From Odoribacter sp. (lineage in GTDB: Bacteria > Bacteroidota > Bacteroidia > Bacteroidales > Muribaculaceae), in assembly GCA_023663145.1 (NCBI GenBank), contig JAMPHZ010000024.1, positions 1 through 41,531 on the forward strand: 41,531 nucleotides of DNA. Reading direction: 5' to 3'. Positions 28,154-37,953 of the stretch are shown piece by piece. The notes below the pieces were generated by a model. It did no database searches. It had not been told where the DNA came from and saw only the letters and a program-made list of their open reading frames with translations. Made by a program: the position numbers and the translations under genes. Position 1 is the stretch's first letter. Every line of letters starts with the position of its first letter.

Positions 28154-29493
28154 AATCTATATTTCTCTATTTTGCGATATAGCGCATAGCGTGATATTCC
28201 AAGCAATGAAGCGGCATTTGAAAGATTGCCATTTGCCTGGTCGATTGCCGTCATTATGGCTTTTTTCTCAAGCGATTCGAGATTAAGCGTTTCAGTAGCA
28301 TCTTTAGATTTAATACTTCTTGGAAATTCTATGTCCTCCGAAGTTATATTTCCTTCTGAAGCCAATATCATGGCACGCTCCATCACATGTTGAAGTTCGC
28401 GCACATTTCCGGGCCAGTCATGGCTCAGCAATTTTGACCTGGCGCTTTCGCTTATTGTATTATTGTCGATATGGTACCTCACTCCAATCTTATTGGCAAA
28501 ATATTCAGCCAAAAGAATAATGTCATTGCCTCGTTCCCGGAGCGGGGGCATATGAAGCTCGAATGTATTGATGCGGTAGAGCAGATCCTGCCGGAATGTA
28601 CCATCCGCCACCATCTGGGGAAGGTCTGCGTTAGTTGCCGTGACAATACGCACATCTACTTGTTTAGACTTGTTGGAGCCTAAACGGGCCAGTTGACGTC
28701 TTTCAATGGTGGTAAGCAGCTTTTGCTGCATTGCTTGAGTTAGATTGCCGATTTCATCAAGAAATACTGTTCCCCCATCTGCCATCTCGATACGGCCTTC
28801 TTTCGCCATCTTTGCATCTGTGAAAGCACCCTTCTCATAACCGAATAGCTCGCTTTCAAAAAGTTGCTCGGGTATTGCTCCTAAATCTATTGACACAAAG
28901 GGGTGGTTATGGCGTGATGAAAAATGATGAAGAAGATGCGCAGCCACATCCTTCCCTGTTCCATTCTCACCGGTAATCAAGACATTTGCTTCCGTAGCTC
29001 CGATTTTCTCAATTTGTCTTCTCAACAATTGAATCTGTGGGCATTCGCCGATAAGAATGGATATGGATACAGTACTATTTTGAGTTCCGTGATTGCGACG
29101 CGACAATCTCAACTTTATGGCACTCCTGACTATGCCTACGAGTTTAGCATTGTTCCAAGGCTTGGGAATGAAATCAGTGGCACCGGCCCTAATTCCGCGA
29201 ACGACCTTCTCGGTATCCACATATGCCGTGATTAGAAGGACCACTGTATCGGGACTTTTCTTTAGAATGAAATTTAGCCAATGATAGCCTTCCTCGCCAC
29301 TGCTTTGATTACGCTGAAAATTCATATCAAGAATTATCACGTCTGGCTCAAAAGATCTCATAAACTCTCCGATACGTTCAGGACTCGTCAATAGACGTAT
29401 CGCCTCAACATGAGGTTTAAGCAGCATGTTGAGCGACAATAGTATGTCCTCGTTATCATCAACGATAAGAATTTTTCCATTCTTTCCAGTCAT
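28150..29493 (-). CDS. Sigma-54-dependent response regulator (NtrC family)
   Basis: A 447-residue activator: receiver domain (ILIVDDNEDILLSLN, phospho-acceptor Asp56), AAA+ domain and Fis-type helix-turn-helix (GNLSNAASLLGISRYALYRKIEKYRL, 26 residues at the C-terminus). AAA+ motifs are the Walker A GENGTGKD, VFLDEIGNL and RIVTATNADL. The sigma-54-contacting loop reads GAFTDA (residues 222-227) in place of GAFTGA, a known natural variant. It would activate transcription from sigma-54 promoters when phosphorylated, most plausibly the one at 35255-35269. It starts 34 nt after the ATPase gene. Confidence 0.95.
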   Translation of the reverse strand: MTGKNGKILIVDDNEDILLSLNMLLKPHVEAIRLLTSPERIGEFMRSFEPDVIILDMNFQRNQSSGEEGYHWLNFILKKSPDTVVLLITAYVDTEKVVRGIRAGATDFIPKPWNNAKLVGIVRSAIKLRLSRRNHGTQNSTVSISILIGECPQIQLLRRQIEKIGATEANVLITGENGTGKDVAAHLLHHFSSRHNHPFVSIDLGAIPEQLFESELFGYEKGAFTDAKMAKEGRIEMADGGTVFLDEIGNLTQAMQQKLLTTIERRQLARLGSNKSKQVDVRIVTATNADLPQMVADGTFRQDLLYRINTFELHMPPLRERGNDIILLAEYFANKIGVRYHIDNNTISESARSKLLSHDWPGNVRELQHVMERAMILASEGNITSEDIEFPRSIKSKDATETLNLESLEKKAIMTAIDQANGNLSNAASLLGISRYALYRKIEKYRL

Positions 29494-29527
29494 ATTGCAA
29501 AGTTAGCAAAAAAAATGGTGTGACAAG

Positions 29528-30211
29528 TTAGAAACTTCCCATTTCAAGCTCCGACACCACGTGTCCGTCAAACAGTTTTACAACGCGATTGGCATATTGA
29601 GCATCATGTTGTGAATGTGTTACCATTACAATAGTGGTACCTTCCGTGTGAAGCTCCGAAAGAAGCTCCATAACCTCCTTGCCATTTTTTGAGTCAAGAT
29701 TGCCGGTGGGTTCATCAGCAAGAATAATTTTAGGATTTGCCACGACTGCTCTTGCAATCGCGGCGCGTTGTTGCTGACCTCCCGAAAGTTGGGATGGGAA
29801 ATGGCTGCTGCGATGAGCGATTCCCATACGCTCCATTGCATTCTTAACTTTTTCACGGCGGCAGGTCTTTTCTATGCCCATGTATAGAAGGGGAAGCTCT
29901 ATATTTTCCTCTACCGTGAGTTCATCAATAAGGTTGAAACTCTGGAATACGAAACCAATGATTCCTTTTCTGACTTCTACCCGATCGTTTTCTTTCATAC
30001 GGCTCACGTCTGTACCGTTGAGAATATACTTGCCTCTGGTGGGCATATCGAGTAGGCCGATTATATTTAGCAATGTAGATTTGCCGCAGCCACTCGGCCC
30101 CATGATGGCTATGAATTCTCCAGCCTTCACATCGAGGTTCACTTCATCGAGAGCCCAGGTCTCAACCTCATCCGTCTGGAATATTTTTTGAAGATTTTCA
30201 ATATGTATCAT
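29528..30211 (-). CDS. ABC transporter ATP-binding protein, MacB/LolD type
   Basis: A 227-residue ATPase. Walker A GPSGCGKST, Q-loop FVFQSFNLI, signature LSGGQQQRAAIARA, Walker B IILADEPTGNLD and switch VTHSQHDAQYA are all intact. The ETWALDEVNLDVKAGEF start and length fit the MacB/LolD/FtsE branch, which drives mechanotransmission rather than substrate passage through a channel. It starts 3 nt after the HlyD gene and serves the FtsX-type permease at 31468-33759. Confidence 0.96.
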   Translation of the reverse strand: MIHIENLQKIFQTDEVETWALDEVNLDVKAGEFIAIMGPSGCGKSTLLNIIGLLDMPTRGKYILNGTDVSRMKENDRVEVRKGIIGFVFQSFNLIDELTVEENIELPLLYMGIEKTCRREKVKNAMERMGIAHRSSHFPSQLSGGQQQRAAIARAVVANPKIILADEPTGNLDSKNGKEVMELLSELHTEGTTIVMVTHSQHDAQYANRVVKLFDGHVVSELEMGSF

Positions 30212-30214
30212 GAT

Positions 30215-31462
30215 TTATTGAAGAATTATTTCATCTTTATTGTTGAATTGTTCGTATCCATTCACGATAATTTGATCTCCTGGCTTAAGTCCTGCCAGGA
30301 CTTCATATTGAGTGGGGTTTTTCCGCCCAATGACAATCGAAGTCTTGACGGCTTTTACTCCGTCAATAATCTTGTATATCCATTTGCCGTTTGTGGCGGT
30401 ATAGAAGTCACCGTTCGGGATTATAACTGCCTGTTCCGATTGTCCCAATTCTATCTGTACACGATAGCTCTTGCCAACCCTGAGATTTTTAGGTTGACGG
30501 CCGGTAAATACCAAGTCCACTTCAAAATTCCGATCCCTGATTTCCGGTACCACACGGCTGACCTGCAGGGGGAATTGCTCTCCCTGACTGGTTATGCTCC
30601 CTTGAAGACCTGCGGATATTCTGTCAACATAATATTCATTAAGACGGGCATGGAGTTTGAAATTGTTCATCATCTTTATTTCCCCGACACTCGCGCCGGA
30701 TTGAACCTGCTCTCCTGTCGAGACTGTAAGAAAACTTAACTGTCCTGATATGGGGGCACGCACTATCAGATTTTCTTTTCGCGCAAGAACCCGGTCTCTT
30801 CTTGTACGGACACGCCCTAAATCCACTTGTAACAATTCCCAACGAAGTGTCGTGGATGTCGAGTCATGGATGAGGTTGCGGCGTTGAAGCTCCGTCTTAT
30901 TCCGATGGTAATTATATTCACGCTCTGCAAGATCTAATTCAGCGCGACTTATCATACCCATATCAAACTCTTCATGAGCGATGCGGCGTTTATCTTCAAG
31001 CTGATTCATCTCAAAGTCCACGTCAAGTGTCTGCAGTTGGAGAGTTAATGATTTTTGCGATATTTCAATTTCTTGTTCTTTGAGAAGTCTCTGCTGGCGT
31101 TGATACTCGTCTTCCTCATCGCTTATAGCGCGCATGAGCTCAGGATTTTTCAATAACAGAATAGTATCACCTTCATTAAGAATAGCGCCATCTTCAGCTA
31201 TCACTTTGTCCACAAATCCGGCTTCCAGTGCATTTACTTTTACTGTTTTGAACGGATAAACTATTCCTTCCACATCCACATACTCAAGAAATATGCCATT
31301 TACCACCTCTGCAGTCTCTATCAGATCTCTGTCTATACGACTGCGTTGAGGTGCCACAAGAATAGTTACAGCATAAGTTATCAAAGTGAAAATGCCGACT
31401 CCCGCAATTAAGTAGTATTTATATCGCCAATACCAAGCTTTTTTGTCTTTCTTTACATCCAT
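30215..31462 (-). CDS. HlyD/MacA-like periplasmic adaptor of the efflux pump
   Basis: A 415-residue membrane-fusion protein. A short cytoplasmic start is followed by one transmembrane helix at about 15-36 (YLIAGVGIFTLITYAVTILV). Then come a lipoyl half (ALEAGFVDKVIAEDGAILNEGD), a long coiled-coil hairpin at about 110-225 (ISDEEDEYQRQQRLLKEQE) and the second lipoyl half (IVRAPISGQLSFLTVSTGEQVQSG). Beta-barrel and membrane-proximal domains end the protein (YEVLAGLKPGDQIIVNGYEQF). It bridges the inner-membrane permease and the TolC-like channel. It lies 5 nt after the permease gene. Confidence 0.93.
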   Translation of the reverse strand: MDVKKDKKAWYWRYKYYLIAGVGIFTLITYAVTILVAPQRSRIDRDLIETAEVVNGIFLEYVDVEGIVYPFKTVKVNALEAGFVDKVIAEDGAILNEGDTILLLKNPELMRAISDEEDEYQRQQRLLKEQEIEISQKSLTLQLQTLDVDFEMNQLEDKRRIAHEEFDMGMISRAELDLAEREYNYHRNKTELQRRNLIHDSTSTTLRWELLQVDLGRVRTRRDRVLARKENLIVRAPISGQLSFLTVSTGEQVQSGASVGEIKMMNNFKLHARLNEYYVDRISAGLQGSITSQGEQFPLQVSRVVPEIRDRNFEVDLVFTGRQPKNLRVGKSYRVQIELGQSEQAVIIPNGDFYTATNGKWIYKIIDGVKAVKTSIVIGRKNPTQYEVLAGLKPGDQIIVNGYEQFNNKDEIILQ

Positions 31463-31467
31463 TTATT

Positions 31468-33759
31468 TCAATCTTTAAGATATACTACTGGGTCTATGTT
31501 CATCACATCCTTGATTTTCCAATAAAGAGTTAAGAAGATTGCGGCTACGCACACTAACATCGAGATAACAGAAGTCATGAATGGAGAAGTCTCAAAATTA
31601 AACGTCTCGTTAAGTGCAACGATCATTATCCATGATATTGGTAACGCAATCAATATGCTTATGCCAACAATGATAAGATATATTTTGGCAAAGATGTGGC
31701 ATATGTCTTTCGATTTTGCTCCGTTTATCTTTCTCAACGCCATCTCCTTTCTGCGTCGCCGAGTATCAAGCGAAATAGCAGCATAAATAGAGGCGACAGT
31801 CGTTACCATACTTATGCCAAGCATGATGTAGACTATGGCACGGATCGCTGTCACAGATTTGTATTCTCCAAGCAATTCGAAAGAAAGGCTTTTGGGATAA
31901 GCATCCAGGCGTTCGGGCGCTATCCTGACAACGATATCTTTTATATCATATTTTGCCTTACTCTCCATGCCTTCTTTGGGAAGAATGTAGAAATGACATT
32001 TATCATTACTGCCTTTTGAAAGGTCTTCCAAAATTACTGCAGTACTTCCCCAAAATGGCATTTGATCAAACCATCCGGCAATGTTATATTGAATCCCATC
32101 AATCATTATCTTTTCAGCACCCCATTCTCCATTCTCCATCATCTTTTCTTTGATTTCGTGACTTACGAGTACGTACCGTTGAAAAGGGTTTTGAGAGTTG
32201 AGATAATTAATGTTCATGTCATAAAAATTTACCACATCGTTCCCACGCTGAAAATATGCCCTGACGATATCGCGGGTGGAGTCAGCATATTCGATTGAAA
32301 TCCCCGCGGTCGATACATTAATCACTTTCTCCACACTTTCAATTTGCTCTAATTCCTCCGCAATCTGAAGTATTTGAGACTCAGGCATTCTGTCTGCACG
32401 AATCATTAATCCTCTCTCGTATCTGGATTTGTCAGACGGTATGCCGAACTGTCGCTCAATGCGATTGAATCCTAAAGCAAAAACAGTGGTAACGCTCAGG
32501 AATATTATGCAGATTACTATCTGGATGGATATTCCGATGTTGCGAAGCCGATGCTTTCTATGTCTCATCTGAAGAGCGAGACCTGACCTATTTGGGGAAG
32601 CCTGCCTGACTGTATACCAATCTGCAACCAGGCATATTGCCATTATCGATAGATAGCAATATAAGGACAAACCAAATATCTTCCCCCTATCGAAATTCAT
32701 TGTGTTAAGAATCTCTTGAAAATTATTTTCAAGGAATGAGATTGCCAGGAGACAGCAAAGTGTTGTCAATAAGAAAGCAGATATTACGGAAACGAGTTCT
32801 TCAGTAATAAACAAGTTAAGGATGTGCATTTTATTGCTTCCAAGACTTTTTCTGATGGCGATTTCTCGCTGACGCATTGCGAAGATTTGCAACCATTGAC
32901 GCAAAGCGGAGGTCAATGAGACTACCACGAAAAGATACAGAAAAAACATTATTGCCCGGCTGATAATGATGGATATCAGATTATTCTTTTCTTGCCATGC
33001 GCGGTACTGCCAAACATGAATGTTTGTTTCAGTGACTCCAAGATATGAAACCAATTCTTCCACCACCTCTTTCAGCGTCTTATCTGGTCTAATCAATAAA
33101 TAAGCATTGATCACCTTGTATCCTGACCCGAAATCGGCTGAATAGAATAGGTCGACATTGTTGGGCAATTTGGAATCATTTATCGGAAATTGCTCAATTA
33201 CATCTGCAATTTGAAAAGTGCGTGTCTCCAAATTATTCTCATCTGCGTATTGTACTTTTATTTGCCGGCCAACCGCACTCTTATAATTTCCGAAGAGTTT
33301 ATTGCCAAGATTCTGAGAAATGATGACTTTACGGTTGTCAATATTCTCTACCAACCTGTCAGATATAGCTGATTTATAGGCACACCATTGCAGAAATTCC
33401 CTATCCACATGCACTGCGTTTGCAGATATGGGATCTAAATTATCACTACTGACAGTCATGGATTTCTTCTGGGATGCCGGAAGAAAGACTTTTTCCATTG
33501 TTCTGAATTGATGGTTGGATAATATATTAAATGCGCTGATGTCATCTGCTGTTCGATTGCTGTTTGTGCTAATAGACATAACAGCTACATTATCAACATA
33601 ATCCTGTTTCAAAAGAGAATCGCTGTTAAAATTAAGCATAAACATGGAGATAATCGCGAAAATGGCGACACTCACCCCGATGGAGATGATGCTTATAATA
33701 TTCTGAGTTTTATACTTGGCAATATTGCGAAAGGCAACTTTTATGTAGTGTTTTACCAT
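31468..33759 (-). CDS. FtsX/MacB-type ABC transporter permease
   Basis: A 763-residue protein with two MacB-like halves. Each half has an N-terminal helix (NIISIISIGVSVAIFAIISMF; NIGISIQIVICIIFLSVTTVF), a large periplasmic domain and a C-terminal helix bundle. The first bundle contains RQREIAIRKSLGSNKMHI and the second RRRKEMALRKINGAKSKDI. These are the FtsX-domain coupling segments that dock on the ATPase. Tandem-duplicated permeases of this sort are common in Bacteroidota. No ATPase domain is fused; the separate ATPase is two genes downstream. It starts 10 nt after the TolC gene. Confidence 0.93.
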   Translation of the reverse strand: MVKHYIKVAFRNIAKYKTQNIISIISIGVSVAIFAIISMFMLNFNSDSLLKQDYVDNVAVMSISTNSNRTADDISAFNILSNHQFRTMEKVFLPASQKKSMTVSSDNLDPISANAVHVDREFLQWCAYKSAISDRLVENIDNRKVIISQNLGNKLFGNYKSAVGRQIKVQYADENNLETRTFQIADVIEQFPINDSKLPNNVDLFYSADFGSGYKVINAYLLIRPDKTLKEVVEELVSYLGVTETNIHVWQYRAWQEKNNLISIIISRAIMFFLYLFVVVSLTSALRQWLQIFAMRQREIAIRKSLGSNKMHILNLFITEELVSVISAFLLTTLCCLLAISFLENNFQEILNTMNFDRGKIFGLSLYCYLSIMAICLVADWYTVRQASPNRSGLALQMRHRKHRLRNIGISIQIVICIIFLSVTTVFALGFNRIERQFGIPSDKSRYERGLMIRADRMPESQILQIAEELEQIESVEKVINVSTAGISIEYADSTRDIVRAYFQRGNDVVNFYDMNINYLNSQNPFQRYVLVSHEIKEKMMENGEWGAEKIMIDGIQYNIAGWFDQMPFWGSTAVILEDLSKGSNDKCHFYILPKEGMESKAKYDIKDIVVRIAPERLDAYPKSLSFELLGEYKSVTAIRAIVYIMLGISMVTTVASIYAAISLDTRRRRKEMALRKINGAKSKDICHIFAKIYLIIVGISILIALPISWIMIVALNETFNFETSPFMTSVISMLVCVAAIFLTLYWKIKDVMNIDPVVYLKD

Positions 33760-33769
33760 GACTGCCTGA

Positions 33770-35224
33770 TTATTTCATTATTTCTGGTCCGGTTAGAGAT
33801 CTTATTGTATAGAAGAGAGTCCAATATGTCTTGATTGAGGAAATATAGGATCTTGTCGCGGAGTCTTTCTCAGCAAGAGCTGTGTTGAGATCGAGAATGG
33901 TATTACGCCCGGCTATGTATAGCTTTCGGGCTATATCATAGCGGTGAGAGGCAAGTTTATTAGTGCGCGACGCCACCTCTACTTTACGTGGTTGCATATT
34001 AAATTGCATAATCAGCTTCCCAAGATTTCTTATAAAATCGTTCATGCCTTGATCTGCAGTAGCGTATGCAAGGTCTCGCTGAGATCTTGCCACCTTTACT
34101 TTGCCCTTTCCCCGCCCCCAGTCAAGTATAGGTATTGACAACGTGACACTTGCATATTCTTGATGCATCGGATGATTGTAGCTTTGAGTAATATCCTTGC
34201 CTGTCTGCGAGAGTCCGAACTGGAGATAAATATCGGCACGAAGCCCGGCATTCGCCTTCGCTTGTGCCACGCGGCTATCGCTCTCAAGCCTTAGCCTTTT
34301 AAAGTAATCCATATCAGATGCATTTTCCATTGCCATATATATGGCTTCACTAAGTGAAATATCAATAGATGGTATATTTTCAGGGAGTTGCAAATCAATC
34401 GCTGTAATATCGCACATTCCAATATAAGATGCCAGAATCTGAGTCTGCTCCCTAACCTGAACTTCTGCTTCCATACATGCTGTTTCTTCATTAAGCATGT
34501 TGATTTCAAGCTGAAGCATGTCATTCTCGTTTATAGTTCCGATTTTATAACGGCCCTGTGCCATCTGAAATAGCGTGTCGGCCGAGGCATAGTTGAGTCT
34601 TGCCATCTCAAGATTTGCCTGAGCCTCCACAAGTGCGAAGAAATATTGGCATGCATGTGCTGCCACAAGTTCCATTGCCTCGTTATAATTCTTTTTGGCC
34701 TCCTGATATTTCAAAGGTTCTATGCGGCGGTCCCATTTCAAATAATTGTAGCCAAACAGACTTTGTTGATACCCGATTGTGATAGGAGTGGAACTATATG
34801 AGGTTGTGTTCCGCTCAAACTCATATAGTCGGGATAATGATGATTTCAGAAATAATGAGCCCCCGGTTAAAGCTATATTTTGATTTATAGAGATAGCAAA
34901 ATCGGTGCTAAGTTGATTCTGCTTGATAAAAACACTTGTACCGTCGCCCAAGGTTATTTTATTGATTTCTCTATTAAGCGACGGCGATGAAGATATTGTT
35001 ACCGATGGAAGGTAATTTGCCTTATAATATTTGTACTGCCATTGAGCGGCCAAAAACGCATGTTTGGCGCTTTGGGCTGACGGCGAATTTTCTTGTGCTA
35101 GTGAAATGGCTTCTTGCAAGCTCAATCGCGTTGGTGGTTCGTTATGAGCATACAACAATTCACCAAATAAATAGATTATGAAAACCATAATCTGCGGTAA
35201 AGTATTCAGTATTTTATGAAACAT
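33770..35224 (-). CDS. TolC-family outer-membrane efflux channel
   Basis: A 484-residue protein with a signal sequence (IMVFIIYLFGELLYA) and two TolC-like repeats rich in heptad helices. The first is LSLQEAISLAQENSPSAQSAKHAF and the second is ISLSEAIYMAMENASDMDYFKRLRLESDSRVAQAKANAG (shown only as an example). SVTLSIPILDWGRGKGKVKVARSQRDL is the typical second beta segment. It forms the outer-membrane exit duct for the adaptor and permease encoded just after it. It is the first gene of the operon, only about 19 nt from the transcription start predicted from the sigma-54 element. Confidence 0.94.
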   Translation of the reverse strand: MFHKILNTLPQIMVFIIYLFGELLYAHNEPPTRLSLQEAISLAQENSPSAQSAKHAFLAAQWQYKYYKANYLPSVTISSSPSLNREINKITLGDGTSVFIKQNQLSTDFAISINQNIALTGGSLFLKSSLSRLYEFERNTTSYSSTPITIGYQQSLFGYNYLKWDRRIEPLKYQEAKKNYNEAMELVAAHACQYFFALVEAQANLEMARLNYASADTLFQMAQGRYKIGTINENDMLQLEINMLNEETACMEAEVQVREQTQILASYIGMCDITAIDLQLPENIPSIDISLSEAIYMAMENASDMDYFKRLRLESDSRVAQAKANAGLRADIYLQFGLSQTGKDITQSYNHPMHQEYASVTLSIPILDWGRGKGKVKVARSQRDLAYATADQGMNDFIRNLGKLIMQFNMQPRKVEVASRTNKLASHRYDIARKLYIAGRNTILDLNTALAEKDSATRSYISSIKTYWTLFYTIRSLTGPEIMK

Positions 35225-35254
35225 GATTTTTTATATTATCACGCTTAAATGACC

Positions 35255-35269
35255 ACAATTATCATGCCA
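35255..35269 (-). promoter_or_regulatory. Sigma-54 (-24/-12) promoter of the efflux operon
   Basis: The minus strand reads TGGCATGATAATTGT. Compared with TGGCACGNNNNTTGC, the GG and the -12 G have exact spacing, with mismatches only in the last base of each box. Transcription would start near 35243, 19 nt before the TolC ATG. The operon itself encodes a sigma-54-dependent activator, which strongly supports the call. Confidence 0.75.
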
Positions 35270-35342
35270 CATATACAAACCATTGTAGTTCAACTATTTT
35301 ACATCACTAACATAAATATCACATCTGTTTGATTTCACACAA

Positions 35343-35364
35343 AAGTGTTCGATATCGAACACTT
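35343..35364. promoter_or_regulatory. Perfect 22-bp palindrome, candidate activator-binding enhancer
   Basis: The half-site is AAGTGTTCGAT followed by its exact complement, centred at about 35353. This is roughly 110 bp upstream of the predicted sigma-54 start, the usual place for NtrC-type enhancer sites. It is the natural candidate binding site for the Fis-type HTH of the regulator encoded at 28150-29493. Confidence 0.7.
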
Positions 35365-36030
35365 GCACATACATGACCACACTTTATGCATACAAGTCTT
35401 TACAAGTCTCAAGCACAATACAATCACCTTACTTATAGTGGTAACCCGGCTGATTCTCGGTTGAAATCACCATATTTGACTCGGTCAAGCCTCATGAGCT
35501 AAAAGTTTTACCGCGCGATTATGATTAAACTCTGCTAAAGTATGGGATTGCGAGTCTGTAGTATGAAGTTGAGCAATGACAAGCCACTTATTACCAACTA
35601 ATTATACACCTAACAGGAATGAAGCACGTACACCCCAAGCCGCACATAACCATCAATGTCTAAATAATTTACGACAAGTATAACGAAGCTCTGTCGCGAT
35701 GAGTCCGCCATATGCATGGAAACAGGCTCTACTCAATTCTGTCCATGTCACTTATATTTATTGGAATAGCGGACTGGAAAGTATTATCAAATCTCCATAT
35801 GTTTTATTGATAAATATTGGTTCGAGGATTTAAACCTGCGCGACTGTTACAAGTCTGTAATTATAAACTATATCCATAAAAAGCATCTGCAACTATATCC
35901 TATATACCATCGTATATATTCAAATGGTTGACACCAACATAGTGAATTACAATACTATATGCTATATTCATCACAAGTAAGTGATGGATACTGAATCAAA
36001 CAAAATTCTAGAAAATAGGACCAAAGAGAT
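35365..36030. other. AT-rich intergenic region without a recognisable gene
   Basis: About 670 bp between the enhancer palindrome and the UGSC-like gene. The longest plausible forward frame (35700-35834, starting MSPPYAWKQALLN, 44 codons) resembles nothing I know. No TAnnTTTG box is visible just before 36031. I see no tRNA, terminator or transposon remnant. Confidence 0.4.
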
Positions 36031-37953
36031 ATGAAGAAATTCGTTTTGCCACTATTGTTTAGTATTTCACTGGCAACATCATGTCATGCCAAAAGAATGA
36101 TATGCGATGAGACCTGCAAAGTAGAGTTTCAACATCCTTCCGACGAAGTTGATTCAATAAATATCGCCACTGCCGGCAACGTGAATTATGCAGTGGTTTC
36201 ACCGGTAGGTCGAAGCTCCGTTAAAATGATCAATATGGCTCCGCGACTCTCAACTCTCGATGGCAAAACCATTGCAGTGGTAGGAGGCAGTTTCATGGCC
36301 TCAATAACACATTCGGAGATTAAAAAACTTATTGAGGAGAATTATCCTACGGCAAAGGTGTTCCTGTTGGATGAAATTGGATCTGCCGGAGTATATCCGG
36401 CACCGGGCATAACACGAAGAGGCAAGGATGAGTTTCAGCGGAAATTAAAGGAATTGGGGGTTGATGCGGTCATATCCGGTAACTGTGGCTGCGGATTATG
36501 CACTCCCAAAGAGGTTGGATCATGCATCGCAGCCGAATATGTGGGTGTTCCATCTGTTGCAATTGCTGCACCGGGATTTGTGAAGGAAGTTTATTATACG
36601 TCAATCAACAATGGTGTGCCGGCTCCTCGTGTTGCCGAATATCCTGGTGCGTTCACAACTCATACCAAAGAAGAGTTGATACGGAATACAAGGGAGATTC
36701 TTTGGCCGCAGATTGTGGAAGGCCTTACGAAACCCATATCCGAAGATGAGATCAGAACCAATGCCACACGCGATAAAGGGGATGTGCGCGATGATGTATT
36801 TTATGGAACGCTACAGGAAGTAATCCAATTTTTCCAAGAAATGAAATGGTCCGATGGCTTACCCATTGCACCGCCCACTTTTGCTGCGGTATCAGAATTC
36901 CTTAAATATACAGATATGGGTTGGGACGAAACCGTTGCGGTTCTGCCAGTGGCACATCGTAACACTACTGTATGGCACGTTGCAGTAAACGGAGTTATGG
37001 CCGGTTGCAAACCGGAATATATGCCTATTCTGATTGCAATGACCAAGGCACTCGGTGCACCGGAGTTTCGGCGGACATTAGCAAGCACGCATGGATGGAT
37101 ACCTTACAGTTGGTTAAACGGACCCGTGGCTCGGCAACTTGGCATTTCTTCCGGTCAAGGAGAAATTTCAGAAAATGCCAACATGACGCTTGGTCGGTTC
37201 ATGAACCTTGCATTGATGAATCTCGCCGGATACTATATCGGCAATAACCGCATGGGAACATTCGGCTATCCGCAGTCCTGGTGCATGGCTGAAGACGACA
37301 GAGATTGTTTAGCGATTGGTTGGCAACCATATCATGTGTCGCAAGGGTATGATATCAACGACAACACTATAACCTTATCATCAGCCCTCATGTGGGGCAA
37401 CAATATGGCTCCGTCAACCACCGATCCGCAAAAAATCATGGAGCTGATAGCATGGGATATTTCCGAAAGATGTCAGTTCGCTCTTGGAAGCGGCAAGCAA
37501 TACACAAACCGTACGATATTGATAACATCCCCTGTGGCTCGTAACCTTGCGGTTGGATATAAATCACAAGCTGCTTTGGAAGAAGACCTTATTGACGCTT
37601 CCCGGCGTCCGCTTAAAGAGCGTGTATTTGCCAACTACTATGCCAATCCGGGGAGTAATCCTGAAGAAAGACATCCTATAAGCCATTGGCGAGGACACAT
37701 ATCGCGCTCCAAGAATGCTGAATCCACACCACCACCTGTATGGTACGATACCGATGTGGAAACAATGATGACGATTCCAACAATGAGGAAGGGAATGACA
37801 GTGTTTCTCATAACCGGTGATGACAGCCGTAACAAAATACAGATAATGCCTGGCGGAGGATATGCAACAATAGAAATTGAATTGCCAAAAGAATGGAATG
37901 CATTGACAACAGCCCTCGGATATAATCCGGTTGAAGAGTATTTTATTAAGTAA
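36031..37953 (+). CDS. Exported UGSC-family-like protein with Cys in the redox motif
   Basis: A 640-residue protein with an N-terminal signal (FVLPLLFSISLATSC; either a lipoprotein at Cys18 or cleaved after SCHA). Residues about 80-240 resemble the UGSC (seleno)protein domain: AVVGGSFMASITHSEI, then VISGNCGCGLCTPKEVGSC, with Cys152, Cys154, Cys157 and Cys165. The family's U-G-S-C-T becomes C-G-L-C-T. From about residue 270, WSDGLPIAPPT, VAVNGVMAGCKPEYMPIL, NGPVARQLGISSG and TLGRFMNLALMNLAG resemble the long C-terminal domain found with UGSC proteins. The function is unknown. An export signal and position beside the efflux operon suggest an envelope redox role, which is inference. Confidence 0.65.
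   Translation: MKKFVLPLLFSISLATSCHAKRMICDETCKVEFQHPSDEVDSINIATAGNVNYAVVSPVGRSSVKMINMAPRLSTLDGKTIAVVGGSFMASITHSEIKKLIEENYPTAKVFLLDEIGSAGVYPAPGITRRGKDEFQRKLKELGVDAVISGNCGCGLCTPKEVGSCIAAEYVGVPSVAIAAPGFVKEVYYTSINNGVPAPRVAEYPGAFTTHTKEELIRNTREILWPQIVEGLTKPISEDEIRTNATRDKGDVRDDVFYGTLQEVIQFFQEMKWSDGLPIAPPTFAAVSEFLKYTDMGWDETVAVLPVAHRNTTVWHVAVNGVMAGCKPEYMPILIAMTKALGAPEFRRTLASTHGWIPYSWLNGPVARQLGISSGQGEISENANMTLGRFMNLALMNLAGYYIGNNRMGTFGYPQSWCMAEDDRDCLAIGWQPYHVSQGYDINDNTITLSSALMWGNNMAPSTTDPQKIMELIAWDISERCQFALGSGKQYTNRTILITSPVARNLAVGYKSQAALEEDLIDASRRPLKERVFANYYANPGSNPEERHPISHWRGHISRSKNAESTPPPVWYDTDVETMMTIPTMRKGMTVFLITGDDSRNKIQIMPGGGYATIEIELPKEWNALTTALGYNPVEEYFIK

Noticed and set aside
35700..35834. 44-codon forward frame in the intergenic region before the UGSC-like gene
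   Set aside because: Too short, no start context, no overlap with neighbours and no similarity I can name.
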